DNA from: Actinomycetes bacterium
GTDB taxonomy: Bacteria > Actinomycetota > Coriobacteriia > Coriobacteriales > Eggerthellaceae
Assembly: GCA_023429565.1 (NCBI GenBank)
Contig: JAEZDJ010000030.1
Coordinates: forward strand, 1 to 64,000
DNA: 64,000 nt
Reading direction: 5' to 3'
Each line of letters begins with the position of its first letter. Within the stretch, counting starts at the first letter, position 1. The notes beneath the pieces were generated by a model. The model made no database searches. It saw only the letters and a program-made list of their open reading frames with translations, and was not told the DNA's origin. Below, in pieces: positions 19,401 through 26,489 of the stretch. The position numbers and the translations under genes were made by a program.

Positions 19401-19884
19401 GGTCGAATTCCGCCTCGCGGCCATCGTGCGCCAGTTTGGCGTGCGCGACGCGGAACGCCTTCGAAGCGCCTTCGCTCGCTGGCGATCCTCACGTCTGTGT
19501 GCCAAGGCCTTCTCCCACGAGGAGCAGTGTCCCGAAGTGCCGTTCTGCGTTGCCCTGGGAGACGAGGTGCTGGAAGGCGAGATAGACCTGCTCTGCCAGG
19601 ATCCGGAAAGCCGCCATGCCTTCATCGTTGACTACAAGACCGGTGGCAGCACGGCTGAGGGGGCTGAACAGCTGGAGCAGAAGCATCGGCTGCAGGCCCA
19701 GTGCTACGCCTACGCTTGCCTGCGGAGCGGCTTCACGAGTGTTGAGGCCCATTTCGTCCGGGTGGAACAGGCTGATCCCAAGGACGAGACCCAGCCTCAG
19801 GTCATAAGCTACGCGTTTGGCGTGGAAGAAGAAGAGGCGCTTCGTGCGGACATTGCCGCCGCACGTGCCCGAGCCGGCGAGTAG
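16435..19884 (+). CDS. addA: AddA-like UvrD-family helicase-nuclease
   Basis: A 1149-residue superfamily 1A helicase with a C-terminal nuclease. Walker A is GAGSGKT (residues 26-32), motif II VDEFQDTSQ lies near 346, and motifs around GDSQQSIYRFQGAD, VHASKGLEFP and RRLFYVAATRA follow in order. The C-terminal PD-(D/E)xK domain has FIVDYKTGG (Asp1066, Lys1068). This matches AddA, which unwinds and degrades broken ends up to a Chi-like sequence, working with the preceding AddB subunit. The gene begins at the base after the addB stop, so both proteins should be made in equal amounts. The C-terminal linker (about 880-960) is rich in charged residues and proline. Confidence 0.9.
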   Translation: MDLTSLTPPQRACVTHLSGPLLVCAGAGSGKTFMLTQRVVHALTPGSGEGEHAFLDDIDEALVITFTDKAASEIRARVRQALREEGLVDQALKVDGAWISTIHGMCSRILRAHALELGIDPQFKLVMGVQAEEVLNASIAEVVEDGCTDAEAEVLRDALFEEYGTDQVGGMLRTVMSQASVLVAGLDGFGLGPEPVDPRAALRALLQACEEDVDAFTGQNDELMRRNIEILDGLVQERRNLSWDDVGEAFASLGKPTRARGEAKEAQLRVQCALDRLGKERDQVRARSLAATLLDLARETERRYRQRKDEAGVLDASDLIRRTLQAFDEHPDIARRYENAFKLVMVDEFQDTSQLQISMIERIAGTDNVHLCTVGDSQQSIYRFQGADVAVYLRHKRHMTGPVVGARFESLDVNFRSHGDVLAFVRAVCGQPGFFPEEFLDLRTPAGEPADRHVLLGGGPRVEVISAEYRYRAAKTADAKRAEAEAIAHRFAALREAGHRPSEMVVLLGATTHALVYAQALRERGFDVIVAGGSKFFEAPEVLLCENLLCCLANPSDSEALLPILTSDVLPVSSEDLLELGTHTPERQTMPIKQNIGLGFYRADRVPAHPSPLLQHALAVMGRAVERLGREKPSVIFARVLAESGWLARLQAEGVEGQAKAGNVLKYVRMVQQAEQERGFDMAQVSRQMEQARAGSTEKPGALAVNGQEAVRIMTVHASKGLEFPLVAVADCYVSPSRPEVCSMSEGENGCNLVLDLKAANRTPTGISGGYVYQPGTDNPAEARTPAEFAGAVKAQSGQKEQEERRRLFYVAATRASEALIVSLSHCVKKDGPGFKGVQVDIVAGLSGGGSDFPADDAIDFGGSMPLHLNRVTVSSPEEGEGHADEADKVTQPPVERAASIVLPRLTPLDIPVAAVPRRGSDFFSYSAIASDADHLPATRPDDDRAPTRPDEARANTPVSDADAATVFGSALHRACEWLALHASAPEPEVEFRLAAIVRQFGVRDAERLRSAFARWRSSRLCAKAFSHEEQCPEVPFCVALGDEVLEGEIDLLCQDPESRHAFIVDYKTGGSTAEGAEQLEQKHRLQAQCYAYACLRSGFTSVEAHFVRVEQADPKDETQPQVISYAFGVEEEEALRADIAAARARAGE

Positions 19885-20020
19885 GGGCCGTGCGAGCCTC
19901 GGTCTTCGAGGCCCTGAACCTCGTCTCCGAAACACCCAAACGGCGCGGGTCGGTTTCCCTGTTTTCGTAAATGATCCTCCGTGGACGCCAGGTGCGGCGC
20001 GAGAGGTTTATACTCAGATA

Positions 20021-20036
20021 GTTAGATCAATCTAAC
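20021..20036. promoter_or_regulatory. Palindromic operator upstream of the hydrolase gene
   Basis: GTTAGATCAATCTAAC is a perfect inverted repeat with 7-bp arms and a 2-base centre. It sits just after a TATACT -10-like box (20009-20014), a position where a bound repressor would block transcription. Confidence 0.5.
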
Positions 20037-20147
20037 TAATTATCAGCAAAAGCTGCTGCGTGGTTGGATGAGGCCGCTCGATTGAAAGATGGTGCATGCG
20101 AGATGCGACGGAGTGCAGGGACGGTTGAAGGCCCGAGCCAGGAATGG

Positions 20148-21032
20148 ATGAGGAAAATCAAGCGCTTCACAATGGCGCGTGACGGATTCCATGGCTATCT
20201 TCACCATCCTGAACAGAATTTGTTTCCAGGCAAGGCGGTCATAGTTGTTGGGGGGAGCGAAGGCACTGAGGCGGTCCCCCTGAATATTGGCCATCTGTTT
20301 GCCGAGCGAGGCCTGACGGCGTTGGGCGTGTGCTATTGGAACGTGCCCGGCCTGCCTGCCGAACTGGTTGAGGTGCCGCTTGAGTCCATCGAACGAGCAG
20401 TGTCGCATCTGCGGAGCATCGGCTTTGACGACGTGGCGCTGTATGGCATTTCGAAGGGGGGAGAGCTCGCGCTTCTGGCATCTTCGCTTATCCCAGACAT
20501 TGGTTGCACCATCGCGCTCTCACCGTTGGACCACGTGATGTTTGGCATCACGAACGGCACGAGCGGTCCGCGCAAAAGCTGTTCGAGCGCGTCCAGCTGG
20601 ACGTGGCATGGCTCGCCCGTCGCGCCCTTCGTGCCGGGGTTCACGCTGCACAAGGCTTCTGTCGTCCGCCGTTTGGTGACCGAACGGCAGTTTGACCTCT
20701 GCTGGGCCTACGAGCGTGCTCTTGCATCCGCTCCTGCAGGATCACGCATCGCGGTGGAAAACATCAAGGGTCCGGTGTTGCTGATCAGCCCGACGGAAGA
20801 CCGTATGTGGCCCTCTTGCTCGGCATGCAAAGCAATGGAAGATCGGCTTCGGGAGCAGCGCCATCCCTTTCCCGTCAAACGCCTTGAGTACCGCTATGCC
20901 AGCCATATCATGGTGCCCATGAGCTCGCCGAAGCTCAAGGCGTTCAAGGTGGAGCGCACTCATCCAGAAGAATGCGCGAAAAGCCGGGCCGATGCCTTCG
21001 ACCAGGCATTGCAATTCCTTGGGGAATGGTAA
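20148..21032 (+). CDS. Alpha/beta hydrolase, BAAT C-terminal type
   Basis: A protein of about 294 residues with the alpha/beta-hydrolase fold of the bile acid-CoA:amino acid N-acyltransferase/acyl-CoA thioesterase C-terminal domain. It shows the VIVVGGSEG oxyanion strand, the nucleophile elbow YGISKGGELAL and a late SPTEDRMWP segment with a C-terminal SHIMVP histidine. It probably hydrolyses or transfers an acyl or ester group. The frame extends to a TTG at 20064, but homologous domains begin near MRKIKRF, so I use the ATG at 20148 (weak AGGA site). A palindromic operator lies about 110 bases upstream. No obvious functional partner is adjacent. Confidence 0.78.
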   Translation: MRKIKRFTMARDGFHGYLHHPEQNLFPGKAVIVVGGSEGTEAVPLNIGHLFAERGLTALGVCYWNVPGLPAELVEVPLESIERAVSHLRSIGFDDVALYGISKGGELALLASSLIPDIGCTIALSPLDHVMFGITNGTSGPRKSCSSASSWTWHGSPVAPFVPGFTLHKASVVRRLVTERQFDLCWAYERALASAPAGSRIAVENIKGPVLLISPTEDRMWPSCSACKAMEDRLREQRHPFPVKRLEYRYASHIMVPMSSPKLKAFKVERTHPEECAKSRADAFDQALQFLGEW

Positions 21033-21184
21033 GGCCAGCTGCCGCAGATCGTTTGGATGTTCGCGCCTCCTGCGAAGAGGTTGGCACCTTTCCGGAGGGC
21101 GCGAGGCTGAGTTCGCTTTCAGTCTTGATGCGGTGAGGGGCTCAGCGGACTTTCTGGCACGGTTCGTTTCGCTTGCGGCGCCGT

Positions 21185-22705
21185 TCAGCTTTGTCCGTTT
21201 CGGCGGGTTTCTTCCACCATGTCGATCAGTTCCTGCTTGGTGTGCACGTCAAGCTTCGTGTACACCTTCTTGATGTATCCCTTGACCGTGTTGCGTGCCA
21301 GGTAAAGCTCCTGGCTGATATGCCCGAGGTCGCGTCCCTTTGCCAGGAGTGCCATCACTTCGGTCTCGCGTTTTGTCAGGCCGGCTGCTTCGGCTATGCT
21401 TTCGCAGGCCTCTTGGTACAGACGGTCCACCTCTGCGGCGTTTCCGGCAGCGGCCTGCAGCTTCTCCTGATTCTGCTCCTGTTCCTTCAGCAGATCCCGC
21501 TCCTCGAGCGCGCGGCGGGTTTCCTTGCGGTCTCGCCGCCGCTCCCTGCTTGTGAAGAAGAGGATGCCCGCGAAGAGCAGGTATGACAAGAACAGGATCA
21601 GGGACGTCGATGATATGAACGCCTGATACGAAGAGACCGAAAACACGGGAGGAAGGTACATGCCAATGAGGAAGAATGCCCGCATGACCAGGTACCCCAG
21701 CACCAGAAAGATGCCCGTGAAGCGATACCCTTGCGGGCGCAACGTTATGATCAGGTAGGAGAACAGCAGCAGCGAGCATATTTGATACCCAGCGCTCATG
21801 CCTAACGACACGGCGTCGAACGGCAGGACTGCAACAGAAAACACGAGCACGAAGAAGAAGGTCTTCATGGCGAAGCCGAAGTCCTTCCTCCTGCTTGCCA
21901 GCGACCAGGCGATGAACAGGACGGCGCCGATCGGGGCACCCCACATCGATATCGTTGCCGCCAGCGGCGACCCTTCGGGCCCCATGACCACTGCCGTGAT
22001 GGCACCGTAGAGGAAGGAGACGATGGCCAGGCCAACAAAGGGAGAGGCGACCGCATCGGAGATGCGGCTCCATCCGCCCGCCGATTCCAACGCTCCTCGC
22101 AGTCCCAACGGCTTCGGAAGGGCCCATCCAGCGTTTGCAGCTCGGCGGTAGAAGAGGACGGCGCAGGCGGCTGAAGCGAGAGCGGCACCCAGAAGCAGCC
22201 CGTGAAGGACCGCGCCGCCGATTGCCACCGTGCCGATGAGCAGCAACTCTCCGCCAAGAGCTTGAAGTCCCTGCACTCCCATGACCTGAGAGTCGGGAAG
22301 CAAAAAGAGCATGCAGAACCAATACAGCATGGAAAACGACAGGCCGATTCCCATGATCACGCCAACTGCCATTGCATAGGGCGTTCCCAGCAGGGGATCG
22401 CCGATGCCTGCCAGGGCTATGCCGATGGCGAGGGCCCCGTGCCCCACTCCTGACAGCACGACGGGCAGCGATGACGCGCCACGGGCCAACACCAGGGCAT
22501 AGGCCAAAGCGGCCACCAGCCCCGTGAGTGTTGCGGAGAAGTTGAATGTCCTGTATTGCTCCTGGTCAAGACCTGGCATGAGGACATGAGGAAAGAAGCA
22601 GGCCATATTGACGAAACAGAGCAGGCCAAATCCGACGAGGATGAGGTTGCGGATTCCATGGTCGGAAGAGGGGAGAGCCGGTTCTGTTTGACTGCGTCTG
22701 TCCAT
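21185..22705 (-). CDS. Membrane-bound LuxR-type regulator, second copy
   Basis: A 506-residue regulator with about 12 membrane helices (residues 15-390), a charged linker with coiled-coil character (RRALEERDLLKEQEQNQEK, about 400-425) and a LuxR helix-turn-helix at the C-terminus (LTKRETEVMALLAKGRD and RNTVKGYIKKVYTKLDVHTKQEL). The ATG at 22705 follows an extended -10 box TGC-TATACT by six bases and has no ribosome-binding site, so the mRNA is probably leaderless; the longer frame to 22918 is rejected. It is divergent from a Tat-lipoprotein flavin reductase, repeating the arrangement at 8.4-11.9 kb. Confidence 0.87.
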   Translation of the reverse strand: MDRRSQTEPALPSSDHGIRNLILVGFGLLCFVNMACFFPHVLMPGLDQEQYRTFNFSATLTGLVAALAYALVLARGASSLPVVLSGVGHGALAIGIALAGIGDPLLGTPYAMAVGVIMGIGLSFSMLYWFCMLFLLPDSQVMGVQGLQALGGELLLIGTVAIGGAVLHGLLLGAALASAACAVLFYRRAANAGWALPKPLGLRGALESAGGWSRISDAVASPFVGLAIVSFLYGAITAVVMGPEGSPLAATISMWGAPIGAVLFIAWSLASRRKDFGFAMKTFFFVLVFSVAVLPFDAVSLGMSAGYQICSLLLFSYLIITLRPQGYRFTGIFLVLGYLVMRAFFLIGMYLPPVFSVSSYQAFISSTSLILFLSYLLFAGILFFTSRERRRDRKETRRALEERDLLKEQEQNQEKLQAAAGNAAEVDRLYQEACESIAEAAGLTKRETEVMALLAKGRDLGHISQELYLARNTVKGYIKKVYTKLDVHTKQELIDMVEETRRNGQS

Positions 22706-23095
22706 GGAAGAAGTATAGCAAGTGGCGAGCCATTCTGGTCTTTGGAAATATCGGAGGCGCCGGCTGCGTTTGGCGTGCGAAGCCATTTCTCTCTCGACTC
22801 TTGCCGAAAACTCCTCTTGCGCCTTCGTGCACACTGACTTCCGAGGTTTTGGGAGGGGCATCATGCACGTTAAGGATGGACGGCGTGCTGCCAAAATGGG
22901 CAATTTTCCTTCACGCATCCTGAAATTATTTCATTCTATAGCTTCTGAACAGGCGTGAAACAATATGCCCCTTTATGGGTCTATATAGCCCTCTGCTCCT
23001 TTCCTATGCTGCACAGCGTTTTGAACTTCGCTTTCGGCCAATGGCTTGAAGCGGCGGAGTGAAAACTAAAAAAGAATGGGCAGGGAGGAATTTTC
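22706..23095. other. Divergent regulatory gap of the second LuxR/reductase pair
   Basis: These 390 bases hold the extended -10 of the LuxR gene (22717-22712, minus strand) and an A/T-rich stretch around 22920-22985 that should contain the reductase promoter. I did not find a copy of the TCACCT-N5-AGGTGA palindrome of the first pair. Confidence 0.5.
22712..22717 (-). promoter_or_regulatory. Extended -10 of a leaderless promoter (second LuxR gene)
   Basis: On the minus strand TGC-TATACT is followed by six bases and the ATG at 22705. Confidence 0.5.
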
Positions 23096-24775
23096 ATGGA
23101 ACGAAACGTGTCACGCAGGGGTTTTCTCGCGGGATTCGCGGCAACGGGCGCGGTGGCTGCCCTTGGCCTAGCGGGCTGCAGCCCCAACAGCTCCACCACA
23201 AAGGGCGAGGCTGGATCCTCGTCAACGGCAGGAGCGTCATGGAAAACGCGCCTGAACGTCGATCTTGCTTCGACGCTTCCGGGCAACACCGATGCGGAAG
23301 TGAGCGTTTCCGAAACCAAAGACTGCGATGTGGTGGTCATTGGCGCCGGATGTTCGGGAACCAACACCGCCGTGCGTGCGGCTGAGTCCGGCCTTTCGGT
23401 CATACTCGTGGAAAAGACCACGACCATTGGCGGCGCAAGCCTCAAGTCATGGGCTCCGTCTGTGCCCAACAGCAAGTATGCCAAGGCGGCGGGCGTCACG
23501 ACAGACACTGACCCGCTGATCAAGACGTGGGTTGCAGATGCTCACTGGCGTGTTGACTCTTCGGCTATCCGGCAGCTTGTGAACACGTCGGGCACCGCAG
23601 TCGACTGGATGAGCGACTATGGATGGAAGTTCACCTATTTGGGCATGGGGGCCGACATCACGACGCTTCCCGATTATGCCGAGCGTGAAGGGTTGTTCCA
23701 GGGCATGCTCGCCAAGACGGTCGAGGTTTCCGGAGAGGTTCTCACCGAAACCACAGCCAAGCACCTTGTTGTCGACAACGGCACGGTGACCGGGGTCGTG
23801 GTCACGGATGCCAGCGGCACCGGCATCCAGATCAACGCTCGCGCCGTGGTCATCGCCACCGGCGGCTATGGCGCCAACGCTCCCATGGTGAAGACCGCTT
23901 TCGGGTTCGAGGGCGTCTTCGCTGGCCTGCCTCAGAACATCGGCGAGGGCCTTGAGATGGGTTGGGCGGCGGGTGCTCAGAAGCCCCAGAACTTCGGTGG
24001 GCAGATGCTCCACCAGACGCTCGCCCGTGCCACTGACAAGCTGATCAACCAGTTTGACGCGCTGCCTGCAAAGTATCCCATGATCCTCACCTATATCCCC
24101 AATCTCATCAACGTCGGCACCACGGGGGTCCGCTTCCGCGACGAGGCCCTCACTCTGGACCCGGTTCCTGCGGCCAACTCGAGCGTCGAGCAAGGTTCCT
24201 ACCATTACGTCATCATCTCCAAAGACAACATGGACATTCTGGAGCGTGAGGGCTTGGCGGGATTCGGCGTCACGGCCGACCCCGGTCTTCCGCCGGAGTT
24301 CAAGCCGGTCTACGATCTGACCACTCCGTGGGCAGACGTGGAGAAGGTGTTCGACGCCATGGTTGACGCCAAGGCTGGGTTCAAGGGAGACACCGTCGAG
24401 AAGCTGGCCCAAGCTGCCGGTCTCGACGAGGAGGTGCTCTCGCAGCAGATTGCCGACTATGAGAAATACTGCGCTTCGGGCGAGGATTCTCAGTTCGGCA
24501 AGGCGGCGGCGTACCTGCGTCCTTTGGGCAACGGCCCCTACTATGCCATCATCGCCGAAGAGAACAACCTGTGCTCTTGGGGCGGCTTGCTGGTTGATGC
24601 GGACTATCAGGTGCTCGACGACGAGCGCAAGCCGCTGTCGGGCCTGTATGCGGTCGGCAACGAGGCTGGCGGCAACCTGTATAACGACACCTACGTCGGT
24701 TTCGGCTATGGCATGGCGAACACCATCACCTCAGGGTACCTGTGCGGCACCAAGCTCGGCGAAGCCTTGGCCTAG
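23096..24775 (+). CDS. Tat-exported lipoprotein FAD reductase, second copy
   Basis: A 559-residue flavoprotein of the fumarate-reductase/FAD-binding-2 family. The signal has the twin-arginine motif SRRGFLAG (residues 6-13), a hydrophobic core and a lipobox LAGC (Cys28); a Ser/Thr/Gly linker follows. The FAD motif GAGCSG is at 83-88, and the C-terminus carries NEAGGNLYNDTY. No haem or covalent-FMN domain is present. GGGAGGA lies upstream of the ATG. It is a distant paralogue of the reductase at 10190, with different N-terminal linker and core sequence, so a different acceptor is likely. A GC-rich hairpin follows the gene. Confidence 0.9.
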   Translation: MERNVSRRGFLAGFAATGAVAALGLAGCSPNSSTTKGEAGSSSTAGASWKTRLNVDLASTLPGNTDAEVSVSETKDCDVVVIGAGCSGTNTAVRAAESGLSVILVEKTTTIGGASLKSWAPSVPNSKYAKAAGVTTDTDPLIKTWVADAHWRVDSSAIRQLVNTSGTAVDWMSDYGWKFTYLGMGADITTLPDYAEREGLFQGMLAKTVEVSGEVLTETTAKHLVVDNGTVTGVVVTDASGTGIQINARAVVIATGGYGANAPMVKTAFGFEGVFAGLPQNIGEGLEMGWAAGAQKPQNFGGQMLHQTLARATDKLINQFDALPAKYPMILTYIPNLINVGTTGVRFRDEALTLDPVPAANSSVEQGSYHYVIISKDNMDILEREGLAGFGVTADPGLPPEFKPVYDLTTPWADVEKVFDAMVDAKAGFKGDTVEKLAQAAGLDEEVLSQQIADYEKYCASGEDSQFGKAAAYLRPLGNGPYYAIIAEENNLCSWGGLLVDADYQVLDDERKPLSGLYAVGNEAGGNLYNDTYVGFGYGMANTITSGYLCGTKLGEALA

Positions 24776-24808
24776 CCACTTTTCTTTCACCCACCCCTCC
24801 CTCCTTCC

Positions 24809-24839
24809 GGCCCCATCGTGCGACAAGCGCGGTGGGGCC
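24809..24839 (+). terminator. Candidate terminator after the second reductase
   Basis: The stem GGCCCCA/TGGGGCC (24809-24815 and 24833-24839) lies 34 bases past the stop. It is not followed by a T tract. Confidence 0.4.
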
Positions 24840-25319
24840 GATGTATGAAGTGGACCAAGCCCTCTCGCCCGAGGCACTTCATGCGTGATTCTTTCACTTT
24901 TAGGTAAACAAGGACATTTTTCCGACGCCGAGGAAAAAGCGTTTTAGGGACGTATTCTGCTCGCCCCATGACGCCCTTCTGCGGAATGCATGCGGCGAGC
25001 GGTTCGCCTGCCGCTTCGGGACTGTCGCACGTCGAAACCGTCTCGATTCGGATTGAGGTGGACGCGGGTTCTGAACGTGTTTTGTCTTGCTGCGTGGACG
25101 TCGATTTCCAGGTGCGCTTGCGCTTGCGTGAGGCATCGGACGCCGAACATGCCCTTGCCCGGAGGACGTCGGTGCCTCCGTGCGTTCCGGCCTGTAACGG
25201 GTCGATGGCTTCGACTATACTGTCGGGTATACCATGGTTCGCGGGGAACGCCGCTTCCCGTTTTCGTCAACCCCTTCTGGACGTCGAACCATCCAGAAAC
25301 ACATGATCCAGGTGATGGC
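24840..25319. other. Spacer before the DMT transporter
   Basis: About 480 bases without a supported gene. A TATACT box at 25216-25221 is a plausible -10 element for the transporter gene at 25320. Frames running through this stretch have atypical composition. Confidence 0.4.
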
Positions 25320-26285
25320 ATGCAACATACCCCTCCGACCACGCTCGGACACAATTCAGCGCCCTCTGCGCCCGAAGGCGATGCGCTCGCAACGGCGGAT
25401 CGCATTCGTTACTCTGCCATCGTGCTTGCGGGCGGGGCATGCTATGGCGTCTTGGCGAGCGTCGTAAAGATAGCGTATGGCCAAGGATTCAGCTTTGCTC
25501 AGGTAGTTTGCAGCCAGGCGGTCTTCGCTTTTCTGATCTTCGTTCTGCTGGCCGCTTTCGATCGGGTTCGCGGCGTGCGCCGCCAGCGGCTCACGCGGGT
25601 TCAACGCATAAAGCTGGCTGCCATGGGCCTGGTGACCGCGGGCACTTCAACGTTTTACTATCTTTCCCTCACCTTCATACCCGCAAGTGTGGCCATCACC
25701 TTGTTATTCCAGTTCACGTGGATAGGGCTCGTTTTTGAAGTAGCCGTCACGCGCAGGCGTCCAACCAACGCGGCCTTGGCGGCGGCCGTGACGATATTCG
25801 TCGGAACGCTGTTTGCCAGCGGGCTTGTTGGCGGCGAGGCCGTCGGATCCCTCCATCCTCTCGGCATTGCCTGCGGGCTTGCGTCTGCGGTGTGCTGCGC
25901 GACCTTCATGTTTCTGTCGGGTCGAGTCGAAGTGGAGCTTCCGGTTCAGCAGCGAGGGCTATGGGCCTGCTGCGGTTATCTCGCCTTTGCCTTTGTGCTC
26001 TGCCCCGATTACCTGTCTTCGGGGGTCTTGCTGCAGGGGATCGCTCCCTTCGGCGTCGTTCTGGGCATCTTGGGCTTTGCCTTGCCTATGATTCTGTTCG
26101 GCATCGGCTGCGCACGGCTTTCTCCGGGCCTCTCCACCATCATGGCTTCGTCGGAGCTTCCGATCTCCGTGGCATGCTCCATCGTTTTGCTGCAGGAGGT
26201 TGTCACGCCGCTGCAAATAGCCGGTGTGGTCGTCATTCTGGGCGGGGTGGCCGTCGCCCAGCTGCCGGCCTTGCGAAAGCGCTGA
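25320..26285 (+). CDS. EamA/DMT-superfamily transporter
   Basis: A 321-residue inner-membrane protein with two repeats of the EamA domain, about ten helices, of the drug/metabolite transporter superfamily. Visible signatures include CYGVLASVVKIAYGQG in helix 1, FTYYLSL-like TFYYLSLTFIPASVAI in the first repeat and SSELPISVACSIVLLQEVVTPLQ in the second. Members export amino acids, purines or other metabolites; the substrate here cannot be told. The open frame extends upstream to 24990 but composition changes, and the ATG at 25320 with AGGTGA upstream begins a normal EamA N-terminus. It appears monocistronic. Confidence 0.85.
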   Translation: MQHTPPTTLGHNSAPSAPEGDALATADRIRYSAIVLAGGACYGVLASVVKIAYGQGFSFAQVVCSQAVFAFLIFVLLAAFDRVRGVRRQRLTRVQRIKLAAMGLVTAGTSTFYYLSLTFIPASVAITLLFQFTWIGLVFEVAVTRRRPTNAALAAAVTIFVGTLFASGLVGGEAVGSLHPLGIACGLASAVCCATFMFLSGRVEVELPVQQRGLWACCGYLAFAFVLCPDYLSSGVLLQGIAPFGVVLGILGFALPMILFGIGCARLSPGLSTIMASSELPISVACSIVLLQEVVTPLQIAGVVVILGGVAVAQLPALRKR

Positions 26286-26489
26286 GACACCCGCAGCCGG
26301 CCGCTCAAAAAGCACGTGAAAGTGCAACTTCTCACGTCATCCTTTCGTCTTGCCGACATTATCCCCAAATCACCCCTTTTCCATCTTGACTATGGGTCTC
26401 AAGTGGAGTAAACCTGCGTTCTGCTTTAGAAACGTGATGCCCTATGCTCCGTTTCGAGGCCGATTGTCAAAGGCTCGAGAAGGCTGATT

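Noticed and set aside
26286..26489. c-di-AMP (ydaO) riboswitch upstream of the KimA-like gene
   Set aside because: The conserved core of that riboswitch is not visible in this leader.
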